Shown here in pieces: positions 1-12,900 of a stretch of 37,500 nt of DNA. Numbering within the stretch: position 1 is the stretch's first letter; each line of letters opens with the position of its first letter. The notes below the pieces were generated by a model. The model was given only the letters and a program-made list of their open reading frames with translations. It ran no database searches and was not told where the DNA came from. Position numbers and translations under genes: made by a program. The DNA lies in the NCBI GenBank assembly GCA_034096865.1, contig JAWQFJ010001255.1, forward strand, positions 15,001 to 52,500. Reading direction: 5' to 3'. The stretch comes from Theodoxus fluviatilis (taxonomy: Eukaryota; Mollusca; Gastropoda; Cycloneritida; Neritidae).

Positions 1-385
1 TTGTTTTATCAAGGGCTGGATGTAACTTTTTGTAAGATAGGCAGTTATGCCTAATTCATGTATTTCCATTGAATAATAAAGTTTAATCAATCAATCTCTC
101 TTCGTCAACCCATACGAAAGTTTCCTAGAATACACGAGTAGTATTCCTAAGTTCATCCTGGACTGGAGCTGCTAGAGTTTCAGCTGCAGTCACGTGCAGC
201 TAGTGGGTGCGGTGTTCGAAGCTGCACAGACCCCAGAGTTGCATACTGGGGCAAGATGCTTCGCCCACATTGCCTCTCTTACCGAAGTAAAACTGATCAC
301 TGGGTGCTGCATAGCAGCGACCAGGGGTAAAATTCTCCAAAAAGAATTTCCTGAAAAAGAGACAGAAATAACAACGACGACATTA
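1..385. other. Left flank, no gene recognised
   Basis: A plus-strand AATAAA at 74-79 could belong to a gene ending beyond the window's left edge, but nothing coding supports this. No other feature. Confidence 0.3.
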
Positions 386-433
386 TCATCATCATCATCA
401 TCATCATCACCACCACCACCACCATCACCACAC

Positions 434-466
<33 letters not shown>

Positions 467-472
467 TCATTA
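386..472. repeat. (ATC)n/(CAC)n microsatellite
   Basis: Imperfect trinucleotide run of TCA/ACC. It encodes runs of Asp/Gly or Ser/Pro in chance ORFs on both strands. Confidence 0.9.
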
Positions 473-759
473 ATCATCATTCCTTATCTCCTCTGTCCAC
501 CATAGAGTACTACGGCCGGAGCCGCTCGATGCCTCCCTTGTACATTAAGCATGAGAGGTAATGGGAAATGGTCAGAGCGGGCCAGCAGGAGCCCCTGACT
601 GCTGGGCTTCCAGGGCCTGCTCCAGTAGCTCAGCCAGGGGCGGCCCCCAGCAGCCAGAGAGGCATCGGGACAGGGTCAGATCATTCAGATCCAACAGTGC
701 ATTCAAATGACCTTGCAAAATCGAGACCAACCCACGCGCCGCAACCTTGCGCCTGCTCA

Positions 760-890
760 GGGGCGCGTTTTTTAGGTGCAGAATCTCGAGGGCTAGGCGT
801 TGTCTATCTTTCTCGCTCATTAGCCGTAGGTGTATCTCGCTCGCCCTCGACTAGCCATCGAGGCGAGTCACTTGCCTAACAAACGCGCTC
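760..890 (-). mobile_element. MITE-like element copy 1
   Basis: Terminal inverted repeats GCGCGTTTTTTAGG and, at the other end, CCTAACAAACGCGC. Shared core AATCTCGAGGGCTAGGCGTT and ATTAGCCGTAGGTG. On the minus strand it reads MSEKDRQRLALEIL, a peptide also found in the other two copies. Confidence 0.7.
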
Positions 891-1482
891 AAGGAGTGAT
901 TTGCGTGCGCCTCACTGACGTGACCGCTCGCCCCGTGACGTCTATCTTGAACGCGTGCACCTGAGCTGACCAAACGTTATATCCACTCCCCAAAACATTA
1001 CTGCACATATCTACCACTCCAGGGGCGGACGAGGGGTGGGTGGGTGTGTGTGTTTCCGGACACACACCCCCCCCAACAGAAAAAAATAAATAATTAAAAA
1101 ACATTCTTTTCAGTAACAAAATCTGCTGCCTGAAACTGGCAATGATCATCATTAGAATGTGCCAGAAGGGACTAATTTGCAGCTTCCCCCCCTCCCTCTC
1201 CCGCTTTGTGAATTTATTCTGTTAATTCCGTTTGTTACTTTGTATCATTACTTTCATTTCAAGTCTCATTTCATTTTCTTTTTGTTACAGTAAGAGTTTG
1301 CCATTCATCAAGGGTTCATAGATCTTTGTTTTGACAAATTTGTATCGCAGCTTTATCAAGACGAAACACCCGAGCCCCAGCCCTCACGTTACCGCTGCAT
1401 TAGATTCATGCATCTGCATTTGACTGCATGGGGTTGTGTACGAACGCTTGCTTACAGGCAGCTCCGACATCACCCTGTGCAC

Positions 1483-1593
1483 CGTTAGGCGTAGAATCTC
1501 GAGGGCTAGGCGTTGCCTACTTTTCTCGCTCCTTAGCCGTAGGTGCATCTCACTCGCCCTCGAGGCGAGCCACTTGCCACACAATCGCGCCCT
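1483..1593 (-). mobile_element. MITE-like element copy 2 (one end eroded)
   Basis: Same core as copy 1 (AATCTCGAGGGCTAGGCGTT, TTAGCCGTAGGTGCATCTC). The GGGCGCG end is kept at 1586-1592 as its complement. The other end is shortened to GTTAGGCG. The minus strand reads SEKSRQRLALEIL. Confidence 0.65.
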
Positions 1594-2570
1594 TAGATTA
1601 TTGGAATCACGAAGCTTCAAGATGGCCAAGGAAAAGGGGAGAAAACTGAAGCTGGATTTGTAATTCACCTCCCTTACTGAAGGCTAATGCCACTCATTAG
1701 CGTTCAAGAGACTTGTGTTCTTCGTGACGTTATTTCATTACATGTATAGTCAGGTGGTTGGGAAGGATTCTGTTTGTTCATCACCACCGTCCACAAGAGT
1801 AAGTTGGCCATGACTGCAATGAAATGCCATTCTCTTCGTGTTTGTAGCTGGATGCATCTGGTTTTTCTTGGTCATAAATATAAGTGATAGTGTGTGCGTG
1901 TGTGCTTTTCTCACTATGCATTCCCATACCACCCAAGCTGCTGGATTCAAACTGACACACATAATCTAGGTGTCATAAGGGAGATAATAGGCTTTCTACC
2001 TTCGTGGTAGCGATATCAAAGCAGAGGCTGATTTTTTTAGGCATTAAAAAAAATTTCAAACATTTTTACAGATTAGACTGATGCCAGCCCTTCCTGGAGG
2101 TCTGTTGCATGGCAGTTTTAGCATTAGTTGAGCAAGCACATTAATATAATTAATGCAAAATTTCTACTATCAAGGCCAAGGTCACTACAAACTCCCTACA
2201 TGGCCTAGGTACCAGGTAGGTACATAATGGGCTTTTCTGTGTGGATTATTCTTATCATGGAACTGTCCACCATTTCCAACCCATCTCCTGTACCTGGGAT
2301 GTACTCTTCACACAATGTTTTACACGGGAACCTTCAGTCGGTGAGCTAGTCAGCGAGCTTCAAACTTTCCTGTCCGTGCATTTCTCCTCATGGGTGGTTT
2401 TTCTGTCATTGACAAAGCATTTTTCAGCCGTCTGCTTGAATGTCCCTTGTGCAGAATTTGCCAAACAGACCAAAATAGCTGTGCACTTTCCAGTAGGGCC
2501 ATCAAATCTGTGTAGACTAATTAGTCTGGATCACTCACCAGTAAACTTTTCGATTTGGACTATTTCAACC
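1594..2570. other. Intergenic, no gene recognised
   Basis: No known element or domain. A 114-codon plus-strand ORF at 2241-2585 has no recognised domain, and its neighbour reads into the 30-bp repeat. I treat it as chance. Confidence 0.4.
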
Positions 2571-2574
2571 TGTG

Positions 2575-2753
2575 GACTTTGCTGATTGGACTGTTTGACC
2601 TGAAGACTTTGCTGATTGGACTGTTCGACCTGAAGACTTTGCTGATTGGACTGTTCGACCTGAAGACTTTGCTGATTGGACTGTTCGACCTGAAGACTTT
2701 GCTGATTGGACTGTTCGACCTGAAGACTTTGCTGATTGGACTGTTCGACCTAC
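2575..2753. repeat. 30-bp tandem repeat, six units
   Basis: Six nearly perfect copies of a 30-bp unit containing CTGATTGGACTG and TCGACCTGAAGACTTTG. The first copy has one T/C difference. Because 30 is a multiple of three, the array stays open on both strands: LLIGLFDLKT per unit on plus, SSGRTVQSAK on minus. It lies just beyond the presumed CCT2 3' end. Confidence 0.93.
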
Positions 2754-2919
2754 CTTCCTGATTGCTCTACATACATTTTCTTCCCACCGAAAGGTAATGG
2801 TCAACAGCTTGAAGACTATTGCACCACCCCACAGCCACATAAGTGAATACAATATAGCATTCCAATATGAGTTGAAACCTTCCATCCAAATTTGATTTTA
2901 ATAAAAAGGCAAACAAAAC

Positions 2920-3742
2920 ATGAAAAATAAAAAATGAGTTTATTGAGGAAAATCCTGACTTATGGGGTCAAGTTTTGCAATTAAGAAAAAGCCAGGCCAA
3001 GTCAAAATGCAAGTCTGTCCAAACTGGAAACAACAAATGGTGCACATCATGAGACACAGAGCAATGCATTGATGAGCATGACTGGTGACTGATTCATTGG
3101 AACTGACTTAATGAGAAATATCACACACATGCATCAACATGCTGTTCATGGACAAGTGTGTACCACACTGAAGGCCTGGCTACAGTCTCCACATAGCAAG
3201 CTTTGTATACCCTTTAGATAGTAATATGGAAGGTTTGCCTCTTTTCTTGATGATGCCATGCATGCCATGAACAGTGAACATGATACACGCTGTGAACAGC
3301 ACATGAACAGTGAACATGATGTGCCAGCAATCACCTCTTCAAAAGCAGCTCTCATTCTGTCTGTCTTTAAATTAGAAATATGTATGTTATTCAAGTATTT
3401 TTGCACGTGTGCAAAAAAATTAATAAATACAAACTCTTCTGAAAAAAGAAATCCCTCCCAGTACACATGCAGAATTTGCTGTATTTTCAGGTCAACTTGA
3501 AACACACAAGCAAATAAAACACAATGCTTGGAGAAAGTCATCTCCTGAATAAACCTTGGACACAGACAAAATAAATCATCAAATGCTCACAGATCATGTC
3601 AAGTCCCAGTAGGAAACTGTGGGCAGTTTTCTTCACATCTCCAAAACTCACTCACCGTCCCTCACAAGCTAGGGTGGTTGGAGGGAGTCCATGGGGGACA
3701 AGTATGCCAGCCTGCATAAATCTATGGGTCAACTTGGACTGG
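2920..3742 (-). other. CCT2: Probable CCT2 3' UTR and 3' flank
   Basis: This is non-coding sequence after the stop on the minus strand, with no ORF resembling a known protein and no repeat array. It contains short direct repeats near 3260-3320 (two copies of AACAGTGAACATGAT). The 3' end is inferred from the polyadenylation signal at 2939-2944; the real cleavage site is unknown. Confidence 0.5.
2939..2944 (-). terminator. Candidate polyadenylation signal AATAAA for CCT2
   Basis: TTTATT on the plus strand reads AATAAA on the coding strand, about 800 nt after the stop. It is the first canonical hexamer I see downstream of the stop codon. Confidence 0.45.
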
Positions 3743-3915
3743 CTAGTGGCAGCGGTCATCCCTGGGGCGTTGCCTGGGTGCAGCCTTGATGATGTTGTCG
3801 ATGCGCAGGATCATCTCGGCAGCCTCCGCAGCGCTGATGAGAACCTGACGTTTCACCTGGTAGGACTCCGTCACCCCCAGCTGTACCATGTCACCAATCT
3901 CCCCCTCATACATGT
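3743..3915 (-). CDS. CCT2: CCT2 exon 15, C-terminal exon (residues 478-534)
   Basis: The exon encodes [20 protein letters not shown] then [20 protein letters not shown] and [16 protein letters not shown], ending TAG. The last part is the CCT2-type C-terminal tail. The acceptor TTTATTTACAG and the first 17 exonic bases are repeated, diverged, dozens of times immediately upstream in intron 14 (42-bp array). The acceptor at 3916-3917 is chosen because it restores codon phase and because everything before MYEGEI is array sequence. Confidence 0.96.
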
Positions 3916-6900
3916 CTGTAAATAAACAGCAATGATGAATCTCCCACTCATACATGTCTGTAAATAAACAGCAATGATGAACCTCCCACTCATACATGTC
4001 TGTAAATAAACAGCAATGGTGAATCTCCCCCTCATACAGGTCTGTAAATAAACAGCAGCAATGAAACATCCCCTCATACATGCTTGTAAATAAACAGCAG
4101 CAATGAACCTCCCACTCATACATGCTTGTAAATAAACAGCAGCAATGAACCTCCCACTCATACATGTCTGAAAATAAACAGCAATGATGAATCTCCCACT
4201 CATACATGTCTGTAAATCTCCCCCCTCATACATGTCTGTAAATAAACAGCAGCAATGAATCTCCCCCTCATGCATGCTTGTAAATAAACAGCAGCAATGA
4301 ACCTCCCACTCATACATGTCTGTAAATAAACAGCAGTGATTAATCTCCCCTCATACATGCTTGTAAATAAACAGTAGCAATGAATCTCCCTCTCATACAT
4401 GCTTGTAAATAAACAGCAGCAATGAACCTCTCACTCATACATGTCTGTAAATAAACAGTTGCAATGAACCTCCCACTCATACATGACTAAATAAACAGCA
4501 GCAATGAATCTCCCCCTCATACATGTCTGTAAATAAACAGCAGCAATGAATCTCCCCCTCATTCATGTCTGTAAATAAACAGTAGCAATGAACCTCCCTC
4601 TCATACATGTCTGTCAATAAACAGTTGCAATGAATCTCTCCCTCATTCAGGTCTGTAAATAAACAGTTGCAATGAACCTCCCCTCATTCAGGTCTGTAAA
4701 TAAACAGTTGCAATGAACCTCCCCCTCATACATGCCTGTAAATAAACAGTAGCAATGAATCTCCCCTCATACAGGTCTGTAAATAAACAGTAGCAATGAA
4801 CCTCCCTCTCATACATGTCTGTAAATAAACAGTAGCAATGAATCTCCCCTCATTCAGGTCTGTAAATAAACAGTTGCAATGAACCTCCCCCTCATACATG
4901 CCTGTAAATAAACAGTAGCAATGAATCTCCCCTCATACAGGTCTGTAAATAAACAGTAGCAATGAATCTCCCCTCATACAGGTCTGTAAATAAACAGTAG
5001 CAATGAATCTCCCCTCATGCAGGTCTGTAAATAAACAGTAGCAATGAATCTCCCCCTCATACATGCTTGTAAATAAACAGCAGCAATGAACCTCCCCCTC
5101 ATACAGGTCTGTAAATAAACAGTAGCAATGAATCTCCCCTCATACAGGTCTGTAAATAAACAGCAGCAATGAACCTCCCCCTCATTCAGGTCTGTAAATA
5201 AACAGCAGCAATGAACCTCCCCCTCATTCAGGTCTGTAAATAAACAGTAGCAATGAACCTCCCCCTCATTCAGGTCTGTAAATAAACAGTAGCAATGAAC
5301 CTCCCCCTCATACAGGTCTATAACTAGTAGGGCATTAATGCTTTTTCTCTCCTCTTATGAACGTCTGTTAATAAACAGTAGCAAATGAATCCCTGATCTC
5401 CTCCTCATACGAATTTGTAACTAAACAAGAGCAATGGGTCCCCCATATCTTCTTTGTATATCTGTAAATAACAGTGGCAAGAGGTCTCTTTTCTGCCCAA
5501 CAGGTCTGAAAATAAGGAGAAGTTACAAGTCACTGGTCAATATCCCCGTTCTGGTGTGCAGCCACACAGTAGCAAAGTGTCTCTCTCCTGTTTCCCTTCA
5601 AAGCATCTCTGTAATCACAGCATCAGTGCATCTTCTATTTCTGCCATCATACATGCAACCACAAAGTGGCTATTAAATCATTTGCTCATGATCTTCTTCC
5701 AGTACACATCTCCAACCACCGAGTAGAAATGTGTCCAAGTCCCTACCTTATATTTGTCTGTAATCCATAATTCACCCTACCACAAACCAGTAAAGAGTTC
5801 CACTGTGTATTGGAAACATCAATGGCTATGAGAAAGGGTCTCCTTCTCACATTTTCCCAATTACAAAGCATTAAATCCACTAATTCCCCTCTAAATCATG
5901 ACTACAATTCTAAACCAGTAATGTGGTGCTGCATCCCTGACATTTCCTCCTTCATGCCTGCAGACCTGTGCACCCTAGATTTTCAAAATCAGAAGATTCT
6001 GGGTGAAAAATCAGAAGATTTTTTCTCAAACTCCAAACGACACAAAAACACAACACACACACTGGAACTCCAACACGAAAAAAAACGTGAGATCGTGAAA
6101 ACCAGTCGTACAATGCTTCAAAAATCGTACATTGTACGATTTTTTCGTACAAGTGCACAGGTCCATGCCTGCCATCACACAGAGGCGATGCATGCTCATC
6201 TTCCCTATACATGTGTCTGCAGCCTTACACCCCCAGTGTCTTATGCCAGTTCAAGTCTGCTGTAAGACGGCAGCATTCTAGTCCACTAGTCACTTCGCCT
6301 GCCAGCGAAAGTCTCCAGCACAGTTCATATCACGTGATGGAACTAATCCGTCTGGAATATTCATAAGGAGGTCACACAAAAGGCTTGTGGGATAGCACTC
6401 GGATACCTGACATACGCCGCTCAAGTGGTTCTAAAACTATTTCACACGAAACTAATAAATTACGCTTGTTGAGGCAATAAACAAGCGTTTATTCGACAAA
6501 ATAAAATGTTTGTGTTGAAATGGAAACAAGTTTTGACATCTGAATGATTTCTGTAAAAAGTGGGAAAAATAGTATCCAGAACTAGCTATTTTTGGCACAA
6601 TGCTGTAAGTTGTAACGCGAAGGGTCAAGTCTATTATGCATTCATTGCGAACTGCGCCAGTCACCACTGACTCGGGTTCACAGAATGAGAGGGCAGCCGA
6701 GACCCAGGCCATACTCACTGAGGCCGTAGGTGTGCTTCCCCTCCGTGTGGGCAGCCCTCAGCTGCGCTATCAGCTCGGAGCTGTCGTAGCCAGCATTGTC
6801 CGCAATGATGGTTGGCAGCTGCAAGGAGGCAGGGTGAACAATAACAGCCACAGGAACACAAGTAAATGCGAGTCACTCGTTGCATTTTTAACATTTTGAG

Positions 6901-9900
6901 ATCTGTATGTTTTCAAAAAAAGCACACAAGCTTTTCAATGGTGCAATAATCATGAAAAAATCACTACCCTATATGATTTCACATGACTCTGATCATAATC
7001 ACCCTAAAAATAAGTTTTTAACATTAAAACACGTTTCAAGTTTACAGACATTATTCCCCTTTTTTCCTTAGCAACCCTTATTCTAGACTCATGAAATTTG
7101 TTACAGAGATGAAGCAACCACTAGTGAATCAAATTTAGCTTTGGTTGGCAGCCTAGGGTATTCCCGTGTCAATCTGTTGCAGTGGCGGCTATGAAACTTC
7201 GAGAAAATGCCTGATGTCGATGATCGGTTCGCAGATGTTTTTTTGTAAATGATTTACCACCACATCCAAAAAACATCATAAAACATACTCTTACACGTTC
7301 ATTTCAAAAACGAAACTTACTCATACAATGAAGAAGGGACTAGATAAGCCAAATACACAAAAATCTTGATGTCGACCACTACAACCCCAACCTCCTTTGT
7401 GGGCGGTATGTGCAAAATGACTCGATTGTGCAACCGACTCATTTAGTGATGGAGGGTCACAAATCACAAAAATTCACTCACACACACACATAATAAGAAT
7501 GATAATAATGATAACAATAACAACAATACTAAAAATTTAAATAAATACAAATCTAACTTTTACAAAAACTATGACCAATACCAATTAACAATATCAAAAA
7601 AAGAATTGTTGATTCGGCAGTCTGGCAGACTTATAACGTTATCCATAGATTAAAAGCCACGCTTACTCTAAAGACTTAACTCTCTGTCATGACAACCATG
7701 AGACAGACGTTGACTGCAGAGAGGAACGTAATATTCATAACTACACAAAAGTCGAGAAAAACCCAGCAACCAATAAACCAGCCCATGCCACCAGCAACTT
7801 CCTTGTAAAGTGACTCAAGCAATGACAACTTTTGGTGAGGAGAGGGACACACACTTTCACGCATGAGAAAAACTGCAATTCACTACAAAAGTGATGCAAG
7901 TGTTCAAAATCTCTGGTACGGAAAGGGACACTTACACTGATGAACTAGAAACACAGCAATTTACTTGAAATATGACCAAAGCATTCACACCGCTTATTAT
8001 GAGCAGGACACACTTCTTTGAAATACTGGTAAGGAGAGGGACACAACATTCACACTATAAAATCACTGGGTACACACAACTTGACAAACTAGAAACACAG
8101 CAATTTACTTGAAAAATGACCAAAGCATTCACACCGCTTATTATGAGCAGGACACACTTCTTTGAAATACTGGTAAGGAGAGGGACACAACATTCACACT
8201 ATGAAATCACTGGGTACACACAACTTGACAAACTAGAAATACAGCAATTTACTTGAAAAATGACCAAAGCATTCACACCGCTTATTATGAGCAGGACACA
8301 CTTCTTTGAAATACTGGTAAGGAGAGGGACACAACATTCACACTATGAAATCACTGGGTACACACAACTTGACCAACTAGAAATACAGCAATTTACTTGA
8401 AAACTGACCAAAGCATTCAAAATCACTGTACAGAGAGGGACACATGAGAAAAACTGCAATTCACTAGGAAAGTGGTGCACTTGTTCAAATCACTGGTATG
8501 GAGAGGAACACACATACAGACCTGCCAACCCACCATCATACCAAAGAGTAGCATCCAGAGCTATATGGAGTAGCATTGAAGGAATAGGCGTAGCGGGGGT
8601 GGGGAGAGATAAGGCTGTGAGGTTGGCGTGATAAGCTGACCCGGTGGAGTGAAAGCGGGGGGGGGGGGGAGAGAAGGGATAAGGCTGTGAAGGCGGCGTG
8701 ATAAGCTGCGCTGGCGGCGTGAAAGTGGGGGGGGGATTCTCCATCGCGGTCAAAAGTTCAAGCACGCGGGAAAAAGCGTAGTTTTTATGGACAAGCGTAG
8801 CAGCGTAGCAGGCATGTCGAAAGCGTAGCATGCTACGCTTTAGGCGTCTGCACATAGCACACAATGATGGTATGCAATGCATTAGAAACACTGCAAGTGG
8901 ACCAAGACAGCGGGGGACTACGGGGGACAACAGACGACTCACCATCCTGAGCGCCTTGGCGAAGGACTCCATGGCAATGGCCTCCTTGCCTGCTGTTTTG
9001 GCAGCCAGCTTGGACACCGCATCCGCCATCAGCATCTCCGCACTGCCTGCAGAGGGAACCACAGGCAAGACATGCAAATGTCTCCATGCTGGAACATTGT
9101 GTGTTCTTGCTGGCGCATATCTGGGTTGCCTGCAGGTGACAGTTGTTGTCCATAGGTGTGTGTGTGTGTCTGTGTGTCCCTGTGTGTGTCTGTGTGTCCC
9201 TGTGTGTGTGTGAGGGAGGGAGGGAGGGAAGACATTACATATGCACTACGTGTCTCTCAGAACCACCACATAGAGAGTTAACAGTCACTAACAAAGGATA
9301 AATGCAGAACATTTACTGTAACATAAAAAATAGGCAAACATTTATTGCTGCCATAATGATGCAAAGACTTCTATGATAATGCAGACATTACAATAAATAA
9401 AAATCTCTCAAGGGAAGCATGATAATCAAAAGCAATTCAGCTGCAGCAAGAGTTTGGGCCACTGAGCTGATAGATAGTATTTCGAACATGACACTCAGGT
9501 GGCTCAGCGCAGAGATGAGGGCAACTTGTAGGCTCAGATCACAGATGACTGGCAGAGGCTTCACTCAATGCTGGGTGCCTAATCAAAAGCTTACCTCCTC
9601 CATACACAGTACGAGTCTCCTTGACTGTCTGAGACAGCACACAGAGTGCATCATGAAGAGAGCGTTCTGCCTCGTCGATGATCTGCTGCGTGGCACCACG
9701 CAGAATTATGGTGCAGGCCTCCCCAAGAGCAACACCTGCAAATCAAATGACACACTCATGGTAGGGATCAATGCCATCTTCCTTCCAACATAACAGTCAA
9801 TGAAAAACAGTACTAGTGCATAATCTTCACTGTTATCAACAGCCTTCACAAAAATTATTTTCCACTTTTTTCAGAATACTATTTAGTGATTGCATGCTGT

Positions 9901-12900
9901 AATCAATGATGCAGCCATTGAAACATTGCTACACTGTCATGAATGTCAAGGTAGACAACTGTTGTCTTCTTGTTCTGTGACATGTAGGCGTGTCGGGATT
10001 GCTTCCTTTGAAAGTGTGATTTGGCATCTACCAAATAGCTTTACTTTCAAAAACACACGAATCAAAGCTGACTGGAAGCCCAGTTTCCATATCCACATCT
10101 TACTCTGAGATCCACTTGCTTACAAATCGAATGAGTTTTTAATCCACTTGAGTTGGATGCACGACCAGAAACACCAGGGGCCCATTCAAGGAAGAGACAT
10201 GGCATTACATGATCCTAATTTGATTGTTCACGATGACTGTGTGCTGATTGTTTTGCCACTCTTGCACAGTTACTCCCAGCTCCGTGAGCAACTGATCTGT
10301 GTGCACCTTACTCACATACAGCTCCATGGCATCTATCTTATGTGCCCCAGGAAACTACGCCACTTCAACTCTGATGCCCCTCACCAAAATGATATTTCAA
10401 AAGGAGGGTAAACGACTTAAAATTAGACGTCACTAATGAAAAATAATACATATCCATTAATCTACAGCAAACAAGAAGGGCAAAGCCCATACGACTCACA
10501 TGCTTGACCTTGACCTTTATATGAACTTGACCTTTATATGACCTTGACCCTCATGGTGACCTTCAAGGTCAAGGTCAAACAACTAAACCTACCAATGACA
10601 TCATACACAAAGAAATGCTTTACACATTTTTCCTACCAAAATACATGTGACCTTGACCCAAGGTCAAGGTCATCCAAGGTCATGCAACACAAAGCTGTTA
10701 ATTCAAGACATAGGAAGCACAATGGTGCTTATTGGCACTTTCTACCATGAGATATAGTCACTTTTAGTGGTTCACTACCCCATTTTGGTCACATTTCATA
10801 AGGGTCAAAGTGACCTTGACCTTGATGATATGTGAACAAATGTGTCTCATGATGAAAGTATAACATGTGCCCCACATAATTATTAAGTTTGAAACAGTTA
10901 CCTTCCATAGTTCAGGGTCAAGGTCACTTCAAAATTTGTATACAATCCAACTTTGAAGAGCTCCTGTGACCTTGACCTTGAAGCAAGGTCAACCAAACTG
11001 GTATCAAAAAATAGGGCTTGCTTTGACCTATATACCACTTGTAGCTAAGGTCGCCATTCTCAATAACGTGGGAGAAAATTGGGAAAATGTGAAAAATGAC
11101 TGTTTTTGAGACCACATTTATGGCTCCTGTGACCTTGACCTTGAAGCAAGGTCAAGTCACTATGTATGTTTTTTGAGGCCTTGTCATCATACACCATCAT
11201 GCCACATTTGGTGTTGATAGACTTAATAGTCTCCGAGAAAAATCCAACGTTTAAGTTTTTTACGCCCGGACGGACGGACGGAAGGACGGACGGACGGACG
11301 CCCGGACGGACGGACGACACGGCTCAGTACATAGACTCACTTTTGCTTCGCATGTGAGTCAAAAATTCTTGCAATCTGCCTCCATGGAATAATCAATATA
11401 CATCAATCACATCACATCAGTCTCTGCTTCAGTGCATTCAACCTATTTTCCAGACAGTCCAAGTGACCTGAGAAGCCCCTCATGGGCTGGGGGTAAAGAC
11501 TAGGGGCGCATTTGTTAGGCAAGTGGCTCACCTCGATGGATAGTCGTGGGCGAGCGAGACGCACCTACAGCTAATGAGCGAGAGCCGTAGGCAATGCCTA
11601 GCCCTCGAGATTCTCTGCCTAACAAACGAGCCCTAGGCCCACCATGTCTCCTTGCTTGGTTTGTACAGGCAAATGACTCGGGAAACTGAAACCTGACATG
11701 CCCTTACCGGACCAGCTCCAGCAATCTTTGTGACTGATGGTTTTACACAGCCTACAAAGGCAGACAGGCTGTAAAACTTTGTTCATTCATTCATCCATTC
11801 ATGCATTCCTTACCTGAGAACTTAATGAGTCTCTCCTCTCCCACTATCACCTCCTCCATCAGGTCGCAGTGGCCCATTTTCACTGTCTCTGGACTGTCAA
11901 AGGTCGATGTGATCTCTCCACCTGCAACATGGATGCACTATTGCTCAACTTGAGAGAGAGAGAGAGAGATATGTACATTAACACACACACACTCACTTCC
12001 ACACACACACACTCACACACACACACACACACACACAATGAAGGGGTGGAGAGAAACACATCCATAAGATAATACCAACATGGCTGTCAGCACAAAAGTG
12101 GGCAGTGCTCCATTGCACCACCAATATCGCCACTAGACCACCACTTCCACCTGCAGCACTCATCACTGTAGCTACGCAGCACTCAACACTGCAGCTATCC
12201 ATCACTCATCACTGTAGCTATGCAGCACTCATCACTGTAGCTATGCAGCACTCATCACTGCAGCTATCCATCACTGTAGCTATGCAGCACTCAACACTGT
12301 AGCTACGCAGCACTCAACACTGCAGCTATCCATCACTCATCACTGTAGCTATGCAGCACTCAACACTGTAGCTACGCAGCACTCAACACTGTAGCTACCC
12401 ATAACTCATCACTGTAGCTATGCAGCACTCATCACTGTAGCTACCCATCACTCATCACTGTAGCTATCCATCACTCATCACTGTAGCTACCCATCACTCA
12501 TCACTGCAGCTACCCATCACTGTAGCTCCGCAGCACTCATCACTGTAGCTATGCAGCACTCATCACTGTAGCTACCCATCACTCATCACTGTAGCTATCC
12601 ATCACTCATCACTGTAGCTACCCATCACTCATCACTGTAGCTACCCATCACTCATCACTGCAGCTACCCATCACTGTAGCTACGCAGCACTCATCACTGT
12701 AGCTACCCATCACTCATCACTGTAGCTACCCATCACTGCAGCTACCCATCACTGTAGCTACGCATCACTCATCACTGTAGCTACCCATCACTCATCACTG
12801 CAGCTACCCATCACTGTAGCTACGCATCACTCATCACTGTAGCTACACATCACTGTAGCTACCCATCACTCATCACTGCAGCTACCATCACTCATCACTG

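Noticed and set aside
2241..2585. 114-codon plus-strand ORF as a small gene
   Set aside because: No recognised domain, no similar neighbour and no splice or promoter support.
3900..5330. CRISPR-like array, because of ~33 regularly spaced repeats
   Set aside because: Units are contiguous with no unique spacers, the genome is eukaryotic, and the unit matches the adjacent splice junction.
6121..6143. Perfect palindrome AAAATCGTACA / TGTACGATTTT as a regulatory site or element end
   Set aside because: A single short palindrome in an AT-rich intron; no matching copy or flanking structure seen.
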